Of a stretch of 64,000 nt of DNA, positions 26,399 through 34,968 are shown piece after piece. Within the stretch, counting starts at the first letter, position 1, and each line of letters begins with the position of its first letter. Both the position numbers and the translations under genes were made by a program. The DNA is from PALSA-1316 sp964499365 (lineage in GTDB: Bacteria > Nitrospirota > Thermodesulfovibrionia > Thermodesulfovibrionales > UBA6898), in the NCBI GenBank assembly GCA_964499365.1, contig CAZCKU010000008.1, forward strand, positions 120,148 to 184,147, in the 5' to 3' direction. The notes under the pieces are model-generated. The model made no database searches. It was not told where the DNA came from and saw nothing but the letters and a program-made list of their open reading frames with translations.

Positions 26399-26767
26399 AT
26401 GGCCAAAAACAGGATACTGATCGTCGACGACTCCCCTCAGATACGGAAGTCGCTGCTGGAGATTCTCGAGAGAAACCATTTCAACGTTGCCGGTGAGGCA
26501 GCAAGCGGCACCGAGGCGATAAAGCAGTTCAGCCTGCTTGCTCCGGATATCGTGCTGCTGGACATTATCATGCCTCAGCTCGGCGGCATCGAAACGCTCC
26601 GCATGATCCGCTCCCTCAACAAGGACGTGAAGGTGATCATGGTCAGCGCGCTGGATTCACTCGACCGGGTGAAGGAATGCATGCGCGCCGGGGCGAACCA
26701 CTATATCCTGAAGCCGTTTGAAGAGACAAAGGTCGTCGAGATCCTGAAGAAATTTTCGGCCGCCTGA
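26399..26767 (+). CDS. Single-domain response regulator (CheY-like)
   Basis: 122 residues, only a receiver domain. The acidic pair D10/D11, phospho-acceptor D55 (VLLDIIMPQ), Ser/Thr switch (MVSALDS) and the Lys of LKPFEE are all present. With no output domain it must act by protein contact. It lies 34 bases after pilB, probably in the same transcript, suggesting control of pilus activity. Confidence 0.88.
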   Translation: MAKNRILIVDDSPQIRKSLLEILERNHFNVAGEAASGTEAIKQFSLLAPDIVLLDIIMPQLGGIETLRMIRSLNKDVKVIMVSALDSLDRVKECMRAGANHYILKPFEETKVVEILKKFSAA

Positions 26768-26788
26768 ATCCGGAGCTCAACCCCTCCT

Positions 26789-27223
26789 CTACCCGACAGC
26801 CAGTGTCACCTCGGTGATATTCCCGGAGACGATCCTGAAGGCCTTCACCGCCGGCATCTCCCTTTCGACAAGACTGATAATGAGATAGACAGCGTCGTCG
26901 TAGGAGGCCAGGCAGACATCTTTGGGAGACGGGAACGCCGGCGATAGCGGATGGGAATGAAAGATCCCGACCATCCGCAAACCCTTCTCCCGCATGACCT
27001 TCATGGCGCTGAACTGTTCCGTCGGGTCCATATAGTAACTGACCGGCGACGGCTCGGTGTTGGTCATCGCGAAGATCTCGGCGACCGTGTCACCGGTGCC
27101 GGCAAGCAGCCCGCAGGCCTCGTCCGGATACGCCTGCCGGCAATGGGCAAGCATCCTTTCGTACAGCACCGCGGGAATGTTCAGGCCGGCATATTCAGGG
27201 CAGCGAACAGTATCCCTGGTCAT
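26789..27223 (-). CDS. JAMM/MPN metalloprotease (M67 family)
   Basis: 144 residues. The JAMM zinc motif is complete: a Glu in PDEACGLL, then HSHP, and Ser...Asp in SPAFPSPKD. Bacterial JAMM proteases next to ThiF- and TusA-like genes remove a residue or adduct from a sulfur-carrier protein, as in the Mec/CysO cysteine pathway. The chosen ATG (27223) lies inside the 3' end of the ThiF-like gene, a 29-base overlap that implies translational coupling. Confidence 0.85.
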   Translation of the reverse strand: MTRDTVRCPEYAGLNIPAVLYERMLAHCRQAYPDEACGLLAGTGDTVAEIFAMTNTEPSPVSYYMDPTEQFSAMKVMREKGLRMVGIFHSHPLSPAFPSPKDVCLASYDDAVYLIISLVEREMPAVKAFRIVSGNITEVTLAVG

Positions 27224-27998
27224 AGTCTGCAAGCTCGGTAATCGAAGGGTTCTCCCCGCAAACGGCGCATGACGGATTCTTCGGGATCTTCACCTTTCTG
27301 AAACTGGTCTTCAGTGCATTATAGATGAGCAGTTCGCCCTTCAGCACCTCTCCCTTTCCGAGGATGAGTTTCAGCACCTCGGTCGCCTGAAGTCCACCGA
27401 TCACCCCCGGAAGAACACCGAGGACCCCGGCCTCCTGGCACGACGGGACGAGTCCCGGAGGGGGCGGGTCCTCAAAGAGGCAGCGGTAGCAGGGACCGTC
27501 GCCCGGCAGGACCGTTGTGACCTGGCCTTCGAACCTCAGGATGGCACCGCTCACGAGCGGTTTCTTTGCCATGACACAGGCGTCGTTCACCAGATATCTC
27601 GTCGGGAAATTATCAGAACCGTCGACGACGATATCGTAGTCCCTGATGATGTCGAGGATGTTGTCCTTCGAAAGCCTCATCTGCATCTCAATAATGCTGA
27701 CGTCGGGGTTGAGGGCCCGGAAGGTGCGGGCAGCTGACTCCACCTTCGGCATGCCGATCGTGTTGACGCTGTGAGCAATCTGGCGCTGGAGGTTGCTCAT
27801 CTCGACCGTATCGTTGTCGACGAGCCCGAGCGTACCGACGCCCGCCGCTGTCAGGTAATAGCCGACCGGGCAGCCGAGGCCGCCGGCCCCGATGAGGAGT
27901 ACCTTTGCCATGAGCAGCTTCTCCTGCCCCCTGCCCCCGACCTCCGGAAGAATGATATGCCTGCTGTAGCGGAGCAGCTGGTCGTCGGTGAATTCCAT
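27195..27998 (-). CDS. ThiF/MoeB/HesA-family sulfur-carrier adenylyltransferase
   Basis: 267 residues of E1-like fold. The nucleotide-binding GAGGLGCP loop is near residue 37, the catalytic DGSDNFPTR segment near 130, a CxxC zinc pair (CYRC with C-terminal CAVC), and a Cys in VPSCQEAGVLG corresponding to the thiol-relay Cys. It adenylates the C-terminus of a ubiquitin-like sulfur carrier. No ThiS/MoaD-type carrier with a Gly-Gly end is seen beside it, so the partner is unknown. The start overlaps the TusA-like stop (TGATG). Confidence 0.92.
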   Translation of the reverse strand: MEFTDDQLLRYSRHIILPEVGGRGQEKLLMAKVLLIGAGGLGCPVGYYLTAAGVGTLGLVDNDTVEMSNLQRQIAHSVNTIGMPKVESAARTFRALNPDVSIIEMQMRLSKDNILDIIRDYDIVVDGSDNFPTRYLVNDACVMAKKPLVSGAILRFEGQVTTVLPGDGPCYRCLFEDPPPPGLVPSCQEAGVLGVLPGVIGGLQATEVLKLILGKGEVLKGELLIYNALKTSFRKVKIPKNPSCAVCGENPSITELADYDQGYCSLP

Positions 27999-28243
27999 CA
28001 GTCCTTCTCCTTTCTGATCTGAAGGACCCAGTCGGTTTCGTTTATCTTCTCGACCTTCAGGACCTTCTGCCCGTGGTCTTCCATGGACTTGGGAATGCTC
28101 CGCGCCGCTTCTTCATAGTCGAGAAGGACCTCGAGCACCTGGCCGAGGTCCATCGCCTCGACCGCCAGCTTGGCCTTCACAAAGGTATAGGGACAGACGA
28201 GCCCCTTGATATTGATATGCTTGTCCGGTACAACCGATTCCAT
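27998..28243 (-). CDS. TusA/SirA-like sulfur-transfer protein
   Basis: 81 residues. The TusA signature Cys is in NIKGLVCPYTFVKAK (CPxT rather than the usual CPxP). Start at 28243 has GGGAGGT upstream; the frame extends to 28324 but without a ribosome site. It is first in a three-gene operon with ThiF-like and JAMM genes, so a persulfide relay to a carrier or enzyme is likely. Confidence 0.85.
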   Translation of the reverse strand: MESVVPDKHINIKGLVCPYTFVKAKLAVEAMDLGQVLEVLLDYEEAARSIPKSMEDHGQKVLKVEKINETDWVLQIRKEKD

Positions 28244-28512
28244 AAGCACCTCCCTGATTTCAACAGCCCTGTTGCGGGCCGAATCATTTGTTTTTCTTAT
28301 TCGATTATAACTTTTATTAAGCATGATGTAAAACCCGGGAAGGTCTTCATTCTGAAGGGCGCGGCATCGGGGTCATATTTCGCTTGAAATATTGCCCCGC
28401 AATAAGCGATTATAAGTCATGATATTTATATTACATCCGAACGGCTGCTGCCATCGCGAATACTGGATCTGATTCTGATCTTTCATGCCTGATTCCATCA
28501 CACGAGGTAATA

Positions 28513-29625
28513 GTGTCAACTCCTAAAACATCGCTTCCCCCTTTGACCATTAAAGGCAAAACCATTGCCGTACCTGTTATACAGGGCGGTATGGGTGTCG
28601 GGGTATCGCTCTATCCGCTTGCCAGGGCAGTCGCCCGGGAGGGAGGCGTCGGCATCGTCTCGAGCGCCTGCCTCGACCGCCTCCTCGAAAAAAGGACCGG
28701 CAAGAAACTGAACAGCTACGAGGCAGCGTACGAAGAGGTCTCCCTGTCAAAGGCTGACGGGGGCGTTGCCGGCATCAATATCATGTTCGCCCTTCAGCGG
28801 GACTACGAGGCCTCGGTGCGCGGTGCGCTCGACGCGGGTGCAGACATGATCATCTCGGGAGCCGGGCTTCCGATGGGACTCCCCGGGATACAGCCGCCGA
28901 AAGATACCGCACTCATCCCGATCGTCTCATCACCCAGGGCGCTGGACCTCATCTGCAAGAAGTGGGAGAGGTTCGGATACCGGCCAGACGCCGTTGTCCT
29001 TGAAGGTCCGCTTGCCGGCGGACACCTTGGCTTCAAGATAGACCAGGTCGATCTCGAAGAAAACAGGCTCGAAAACCTCTTCCCTCCGGTAAAAGATATG
29101 GCGATGAAATATGGCGACATACCGGTCATTGTAGCCGGCGGCATTTATACCTACGATGATATCATGAAGTATATCACCATGGGCGCGCAGGGAGTCCAGA
29201 TGGGGACCCGGTTCCTCGCAACAGAGGAGAGCAGCGCGACCGAAGACTACAAGCAGGCTGTCGTCGGGGCAAAGGACGAGGATATCGTGGTTGCCCACCG
29301 GCCGGGCTCGCCCTGCGGACTGCCGTTCAGGGTCATCAGGCAGTCGCCGATGTACGTGTCTGCCGAGCAGCGGCTCAGAAAACCCAAATGCGACAAGGGC
29401 TATGTGCTGCTGAAGGATGCCGACGGCAAGTATACCCGGTGTCCTGCCAAGGTCAGCAATGAAGAGTTCTTCTGTATCTGCAACGGCCTCCTGAGCTCGG
29501 CCGGTTACAATACCGACAAGGAAGAACCTCTGTATACCGTCGGGACCAATGCCTCGCGGATTGACCGCATCATCAGTGTCAAGACGCTGATGGACGAACT
29601 CACCGGCAATACCTCAGCCAGCTAG
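28513..29625 (+). CDS. Nitronate monooxygenase-like FMN enzyme (NPD family)
   Basis: 370 residues, TIM-barrel FMN protein. It has the N-terminal VIQGGMGVGVS flavin segment, a GGHLGFK phosphate loop, and GAQGVQMGTRF. The C-terminal 80 residues carry extra cysteines (CDKGY, CPAKV, CICNG) that are unusual for 2-nitropropane dioxygenases and FabK enoyl reductases. The start is GTG 28513 after GAGGTAATA. It stands alone; substrate unknown. Confidence 0.85.
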   Translation: MSTPKTSLPPLTIKGKTIAVPVIQGGMGVGVSLYPLARAVAREGGVGIVSSACLDRLLEKRTGKKLNSYEAAYEEVSLSKADGGVAGINIMFALQRDYEASVRGALDAGADMIISGAGLPMGLPGIQPPKDTALIPIVSSPRALDLICKKWERFGYRPDAVVLEGPLAGGHLGFKIDQVDLEENRLENLFPPVKDMAMKYGDIPVIVAGGIYTYDDIMKYITMGAQGVQMGTRFLATEESSATEDYKQAVVGAKDEDIVVAHRPGSPCGLPFRVIRQSPMYVSAEQRLRKPKCDKGYVLLKDADGKYTRCPAKVSNEEFFCICNGLLSSAGYNTDKEEPLYTVGTNASRIDRIISVKTLMDELTGNTSAS

Positions 29626-29962
29626 AGCAGCCCTGATCATCCGCTCATAAACAGGCCGGTCATTTCATGCCCCGGTCGCTGTCTCCGGACGCCGGCCAGT
29701 TTTCAAGGAATACACCGCAAACCGGGACTTCCGCAAAGCAAGACCGGGAGTTAATGCACGCACCCATTCCGCCCCGCAGGTGATAGGATCACCCTTGTAG
29801 GGCTAATCCTACTGCAACTTACCATCTATCCGACATAATTCGTGAATTTTTTTTCATATAATCGTATAGCGAAGTTTATCTTGATCAAATTACGGGAGGA
29901 CACTGGTGAATAGAAACAACTGCTATACTGCCAACGCGAAAGAAGAGGGGAGGACTTTCAAA

Positions 29963-32900
29963 ATGGGGAGATATTCGGCACGCAAATCGATCGTATTGAC
30001 GGTTATACCGGTTCTGTTGTTCCTGCTGCAGACTATGGGTTCGGCTGCCTTTGCTCTTACCGTCACCTTTTCCTCGGGGGGCAACGGTACCCTCTACGGT
30101 GCAACATCCCAGACCGTGGCCAGTGGAGGCGACACAACTCCTGTTGATGCCGTCCCGGTAACGGGATATGAATTCGTTGACTGGACAATCTTTGACGGCA
30201 CCAATACTTCTTCATCGGTGGCCAATCCGCTGGTCGTCGTCGGGGTAACCACAGACCTCACCATTACCGCCAATTTTGCCATCCGTCCGGTCACGATAGC
30301 CCTGCCGGAATACAGCATGCCCTTATTGAGTCCTTCTTCCCAGATCTCAACCTTGTGGACGAACGTAATACCGAACGCGCTTGCCTCCTATTTCACGTAT
30401 GTCCCCTTTGCCAATGCCGACGCCGTAGCCCTGGGATTCCCGGCAAGCTGCGGTAACCGCTCGATTAATACCCTGGAGGACCAGGCCAGTACCGAGGACT
30501 GCTATACGATTACGGTTAAGAAATTTCAGCAGCAATTGGCTATCCCCGGAATATTTCAGGGCGGTGAAGGACTGCTGAACCAGGGTGGAGCAGCCTTTGG
30601 TGCAGTGACACAGGTTTATGGTTATGGGTCAGGAGGTCCAAACTGGACACCGCCGGGCGCAACCGCTGCGGTTACCGGGAATGCTCCTGCGGGCCCTCTG
30701 GCTGGTGGGGTATGGCATTTCCCCGCTCCGACGATCCGGGGCACCAGGGGACGCCCGATCCGTGTGCAGTGGTTGAACGAACTGCCGAACGAGATGCCGG
30801 TGGGTTTCGATCCGACAGTCGATTGCGGCCCGAATGCCGCCGACTGTTATCCATACAACCGTATTGTAACGCATGTCCACGGCGCCCATGTTCAGGATGA
30901 CAGCGACGGCTATGCCGCTGCCTGGTTCACTCCCGGCTTCGGAACGACTGGTCCGGGCTGGGCTGCAAGCACCTATGGCCCCGAAGGCACCTACTGGTAT
31001 CCGATGGATCAGGAGGCGAGCACCATCTGGTATCACGACCACGCAATGGGATCGACGCACCTGAACACCCAGATGGGCCTGGCAGGTTTCTTCCCGATCA
31101 CCGATGCGAATGAGCAGGCACTGATTGCGGCAAACATTCTGCCGACAGGGGACTACGAACTCGGATTTGCTCTTCAGGACCGTATGTTCGATACAGGAGG
31201 CCAGTTTGCGATGCCCGATGCCCCGGTTATCGATGCCGCCTTCCCAACATGCGACCCGACAAGCGCGGCGACGCGTCTTGCCACCTGCAGCCCGCTGTTC
31301 ATGAAAGCGGCCGACGGGCATCTGATTCCATATGTCCCGGCAGACCCGCTGTTGTCGAACCTTAATAATGCTGATGCGCCTTTTCTGGCTGCCAGCACTA
31401 CACTGGAGTACTTCGGCAACATGCCCGTCGTGAATGGCGTCACGTACGGCACCTACAGGGTCGAACCGAGGATCTACCGGATGCGCTTCATCGGCGGTAC
31501 CGACTCCAGGACCTGGACCATGAAGCTGGTCCGCAGGGACAACGGAGCAGTGGTCCCGTTCTGGCAGATAGGCTCAGAGCAGGGCCTGCTGAACAACCCT
31601 GTCTCCCGTGACTCGATCGATCTCATGCCCGGAGAGCGTGTAGACGTACTCGTCAACCTCAGAGGCATACCGGTCGGCACCAAAATCATCATGCAAAACC
31701 TGGGACCGGACCATCCCTACGAGGGTATGATGGTTGCTCCGGCAACACCGTCGGCCGACATTCCGGAGATCATGGAGTTCACGGTCATCCCGCTCGACGG
31801 TACAGACAATATCATTGAGCCGACAGGGGCAACCGTACTCCGCTCTCCCATTACACCGCTGGTACCGACGAATCCCGGGAGTCGACGCGTCATCTCGCTG
31901 ACAGAGGGCGTTGACCTATACGGCCGCACCATGCCGAGCATAGACGACAGAGGCTTCATGGAGATGGGTGTTCCGGCGACAGAACTTGTCCGGCTGAACG
32001 ACATCGAGGAGTGGGACATCGTCAATACAACGGTCGATGCCCATCCTATCCACCTGCACCTTGTGCAGTTCGAAGTCGTCCACCGTCAGGTCTATGACAC
32101 CTTTACCCCGGCGGTCAAGGATACAGCAAATCAGATCTTCACCCCGGCTTCGTATACTGCAGGGTTGTCTGCACCGGTACTTCCGGACGCCTGGGATGCG
32201 GGCTGGAAAGACACGGTGGTCGCGCCTCCCGGAATGGTTACCAGGATCAGGGCCAAGTTCGATATTGCCGGTGACAAATATGTCTACCACTGCCACATCC
32301 TCTCCCATGAGGAGCATGACATGATGAGGCCTCTTGTCGTGTTTGCCGACGGCGCATGCGGTGCTGCAGACGGCGGAACCTTCACCACAGAACCTGCGAC
32401 AAACCTCTGTGCCCCCGGGACGCCATCAGTGCGCACCTTTACCGGTACCGGATGGGAGTGGACCTGCGCAGGCCTGTATCAGGGCAGTTCTTCGTCACCG
32501 ACCTGTTCTGCCAATATCCAGACCTATACCGTAACTGCCAACGCCACCGGCTCGGAGGCAGGGACAGTTTCATCGAACACCGGCGGCATCCTCTACTCAT
32601 ACCCGGCAGCGAACACGGACACGACAACGGCCCTCAACCACGGCACCCTGGTGACCCTGACAGCCACACCTGTCTCTGCATCTGCAGCTGCGTCGTGGAC
32701 CACCTGCCCGGGGACAACAGGCGGCAGCCTGACTGCAGCCACCTGCACCTTCAGCAGCCTCGACGGCAACAAGACCGCAGAGGCCAGCTTCACGAGGGCA
32801 AACTTCACCTGGTATCAGCTGCCCGGAAGGCTCGTCAGTTTTATCGACACCTCAACCAACACACCGACCTCGTGGTCCTGGAATTTTGGGGACACCACAT

Positions 32901-33286
32901 CGGGCACAGCACAGAACCCGCTGCATCAGTATGCCTCCTCGAACATTTATCCGGTCACGCTGACGGCAACAGGCTCAGGCGTCTCTCCGCAGGTGACCAT
33001 TGCCGTGCCAGTCAGCACCTGCTTCCTTAATGTGACGCATATCGCAGGCTCGGCGTCATACGGAACGCTGACAGGCTCGTATACAGCCGCACCAACAGGC
33101 AGTGTCATTGAGATGCAGGCGACTACCATTGCAACAGCCCCGGTGTTTGCAGATCTATCGAAGACAGTGGCGTTAATGGGCGGGTTCGATTGCAACTATC
33201 TGGCCAACAGCTGGATGTCGACCATCATCGGACCGGTCACAATCAGCGGCGGTGCGATAACCCTGAGCAACCTGACAATACAATAG
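29963..33286 (+). CDS. Secreted multicopper oxidase with repeat and PKD domains
   Basis: About 1107 residues. Start at 29963 gives a normal signal peptide (ending AAFA) behind GGGGAGGA; a GTG at 29906, also with a good site, is the alternative. After the signal comes a GG-rich beta repeat (YEFVDW type), then a cupredoxin oxidase with all copper motifs: HVHGAH (about 30872), WYHDHAMG (31030), HPIHLH (32040) and HCHILSHEEHDMM (32290). A second beta repeat and a PKD domain (SWNFGDT) follow. The oxidase is probably cell-surface or extracellular and could oxidise metals, phenols or copper(I). Confidence 0.9.
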   Translation: MGRYSARKSIVLTVIPVLLFLLQTMGSAAFALTVTFSSGGNGTLYGATSQTVASGGDTTPVDAVPVTGYEFVDWTIFDGTNTSSSVANPLVVVGVTTDLTITANFAIRPVTIALPEYSMPLLSPSSQISTLWTNVIPNALASYFTYVPFANADAVALGFPASCGNRSINTLEDQASTEDCYTITVKKFQQQLAIPGIFQGGEGLLNQGGAAFGAVTQVYGYGSGGPNWTPPGATAAVTGNAPAGPLAGGVWHFPAPTIRGTRGRPIRVQWLNELPNEMPVGFDPTVDCGPNAADCYPYNRIVTHVHGAHVQDDSDGYAAAWFTPGFGTTGPGWAASTYGPEGTYWYPMDQEASTIWYHDHAMGSTHLNTQMGLAGFFPITDANEQALIAANILPTGDYELGFALQDRMFDTGGQFAMPDAPVIDAAFPTCDPTSAATRLATCSPLFMKAADGHLIPYVPADPLLSNLNNADAPFLAASTTLEYFGNMPVVNGVTYGTYRVEPRIYRMRFIGGTDSRTWTMKLVRRDNGAVVPFWQIGSEQGLLNNPVSRDSIDLMPGERVDVLVNLRGIPVGTKIIMQNLGPDHPYEGMMVAPATPSADIPEIMEFTVIPLDGTDNIIEPTGATVLRSPITPLVPTNPGSRRVISLTEGVDLYGRTMPSIDDRGFMEMGVPATELVRLNDIEEWDIVNTTVDAHPIHLHLVQFEVVHRQVYDTFTPAVKDTANQIFTPASYTAGLSAPVLPDAWDAGWKDTVVAPPGMVTRIRAKFDIAGDKYVYHCHILSHEEHDMMRPLVVFADGACGAADGGTFTTEPATNLCAPGTPSVRTFTGTGWEWTCAGLYQGSSSSPTCSANIQTYTVTANATGSEAGTVSSNTGGILYSYPAANTDTTTALNHGTLVTLTATPVSASAAASWTTCPGTTGGSLTAATCTFSSLDGNKTAEASFTRANFTWYQLPGRLVSFIDTSTNTPTSWSWNFGDTTSGTAQNPLHQYASSNIYPVTLTATGSGVSPQVTIAVPVSTCFLNVTHIAGSASYGTLTGSYTAAPTGSVIEMQATTIATAPVFADLSKTVALMGGFDCNYLANSWMSTIIGPVTISGGAITLSNLTIQ

Positions 33287-33300
33287 GAACCTGTAAGCCC

Positions 33301-33342
33301 AAAGGCGGGCGGCCTGAAATGGCCTCCCGCCTTTATATTTTT
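33301..33342 (+). terminator. Terminator after the multicopper oxidase
   Basis: A 14-base stem with one mismatch (AAAGGCGGGCGGCC against GGCCTCCCGCCTTT), 6-base loop, then a T-rich tail. Confidence 0.85.
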
Positions 33343-33415
33343 TCACGCCTGCCCTCGAACAAGGCGTATTCGTCTTATATACTTCACCACGGCTTTTATA
33401 TTATTATAGACGCTG

Positions 33416-34195
33416 ATGGAAACAGCCCTTTTTCAGGACAAAGTCGCTTTAATAACAGGCAGTTCCAGAGGCATTGGCAATGCGATAGCCAGGACCCTGG
33501 CCCGCGCCGGAGCTGATATCGTCATAAATTACCGCAGGACCGGCGGTTCTTCGGAAGAACAGGCGAAGCAGCTGTGCGAGGAAATTCTCGCGATGGGGCG
33601 AAGGGCCTTTCTGGTCCAGGCAGACATCTCTCAGAAGGAATCGGTCAGAGCTCTGATAAAGGAGGCTGCTGCGCAGGCCGGGCGCCTTGACATGCTGATC
33701 CTGAATGCGGCCCGTACCCCCTTCAAACCCCTCGAAAAACTGCTCGAACGGGAAATCAGACAGCTGGTCGATACGAATTACATCGGCAACCTGTTCTGCA
33801 TCCAGGAGGCGGTTCCCCTCCTTGCGGCGACCGAAGGGAAGATCGTCTTCATATCGAGTCTCGGAAGCAGATTTTACAATGTCTCATATCCCCTGGGAAG
33901 CATGAAGGCTGCGATGGAGTCGGTTGTCAGGGACTGCGCCGAAGGCCTGAAACAGAAAAAAATATCGGTCAACGCGGTCTGCGGCGGCATCGTCAGGACC
34001 GATTCATTCAAGGTCCTGAGGCAGTTATGGGAAGAGCTTGCCTGCATTCCCGAAGAACTTTTTGTAGAACCTGAGGAGATCGCCGATGTGGTGAAATTCC
34101 TCTGCAGCGCCGACAGCAGGGCGATCTGCGGACAGACGATCGTCGTCGACCACGGCTTCAGCAACCGGCTCTATCAGCCGATGCAACATAAGTAA
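33416..34195 (+). CDS. SDR-family reductase of the fatty-acid-like cluster
   Basis: 259 residues, Rossmann fold with GSSRGIGNA at residues 16-24 and the NAA motif (LNAARTP). The catalytic Ser is in ISSLGS, but the Tyr/Lys pair is displaced: Tyr is six residues before Lys in SYPLGSMK, neither FabG (YxxxK) nor FabI/FabL (Yx6K) spacing. It may be an enoyl-ACP reductase of the FabL sort or an atypical ketoreductase. It heads the cluster; no clear ribosome site precedes the ATG. Confidence 0.8.
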   Translation: METALFQDKVALITGSSRGIGNAIARTLARAGADIVINYRRTGGSSEEQAKQLCEEILAMGRRAFLVQADISQKESVRALIKEAAAQAGRLDMLILNAARTPFKPLEKLLEREIRQLVDTNYIGNLFCIQEAVPLLAATEGKIVFISSLGSRFYNVSYPLGSMKAAMESVVRDCAEGLKQKKISVNAVCGGIVRTDSFKVLRQLWEELACIPEELFVEPEEIADVVKFLCSADSRAICGQTIVVDHGFSNRLYQPMQHK

Positions 34196-34218
34196 GAAAT
34201 ATGAAAAAAGACGGGTTT

Positions 34219-34334
34219 GTAAAAAAGGCCGGAGGCAAGGCGCGCAAGAAATAAGGAATGAGGCGTACTGACCGGTACGTCGCAGTGACGAGTTTCGAAG
34301 CGCAACGCAGCATACGGACTTTTTACGAAGCCGT
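34219..34334 (+). repeat. Dispersed repeat, family 2, copy 2
   Basis: Begins GTAAAAAAGG, ends CTTTTTACGAAGCC. Very similar to 17371-17487 through the core (CTGACCGGTACG, GAAGCGCAACGCAGCATACG). It separates the SDR gene from the ACP gene, so those two may not share a tight operon. Confidence 0.8.
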
Positions 34335-34358
34335 TATCCATCACAAAGGAGTTTTTAT

Positions 34359-34922
34359 ATGCCACAGACTATTGTTACCGAAGAAAAGGCTATTGAAGAG
34401 GTCAAGAAGGCGGTGGCCGAGACGCTCAGCAGCGATGCGTCAGCTATTCAGCCCGACAACTCGCTAATCCGGGACCTCGGGGCGGAGTCGCTCGATTTTC
34501 TCGATATCAACTACCGGCTTGAGCAGGCCTTCGGGATCAAGATGGCCCGCCACTTCATCCTGGAGCATATCGAGGACATGTTCGGCGAGGGCACCGCGAT
34601 CGATGAAAACGGCCAGCTTACGGAAAAGGCGGTACAGTTCCTTCAGGCGCGTTACGGGGATGCCTTCCCCGGCTTCAAGGCCAACATGGACATGGACGAG
34701 GTGCCGGCCCTCTTCACGATACGGACCATGGCCGGCGGCGTGCTGGACATCCTCAATACGCTCCCCGGGAAATGCACGAAATGCGGGAATGCTGCCTGGA
34801 AAGCCGATGACGGGGTCAAGATCACCTGCGGCTCCTGCGGCGAGCCTGCCGCTTATATGAACGGCGACGACCTCATAAAAGAATGGCTCACCAGGATTCA
34901 GGAAGAAAAGAAGATCTGTTAA
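34359..34922 (+). CDS. Acyl carrier protein fused to a C-terminal zinc ribbon
   Basis: 187 residues. Residues 1-85 form an ACP whose phosphopantetheine Ser is in DLGAESLDFLD (ESL in place of the usual DSL). The middle (90-135) is helical. The C-terminus has a zinc ribbon, CTKCGN and CGSCGE (about 142-167). A normal ACP is about 80 residues. Ribosome site AAAGGAG. It directly precedes a ketosynthase pair and is the likely carrier for this cluster's product. Confidence 0.82.
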   Translation: MPQTIVTEEKAIEEVKKAVAETLSSDASAIQPDNSLIRDLGAESLDFLDINYRLEQAFGIKMARHFILEHIEDMFGEGTAIDENGQLTEKAVQFLQARYGDAFPGFKANMDMDEVPALFTIRTMAGGVLDILNTLPGKCTKCGNAAWKADDGVKITCGSCGEPAAYMNGDDLIKEWLTRIQEEKKIC

Positions 34923-34968
34923 AGGTTCAACGCCGGAAGACACTCATGGCAGAGACTCAAACACACAC

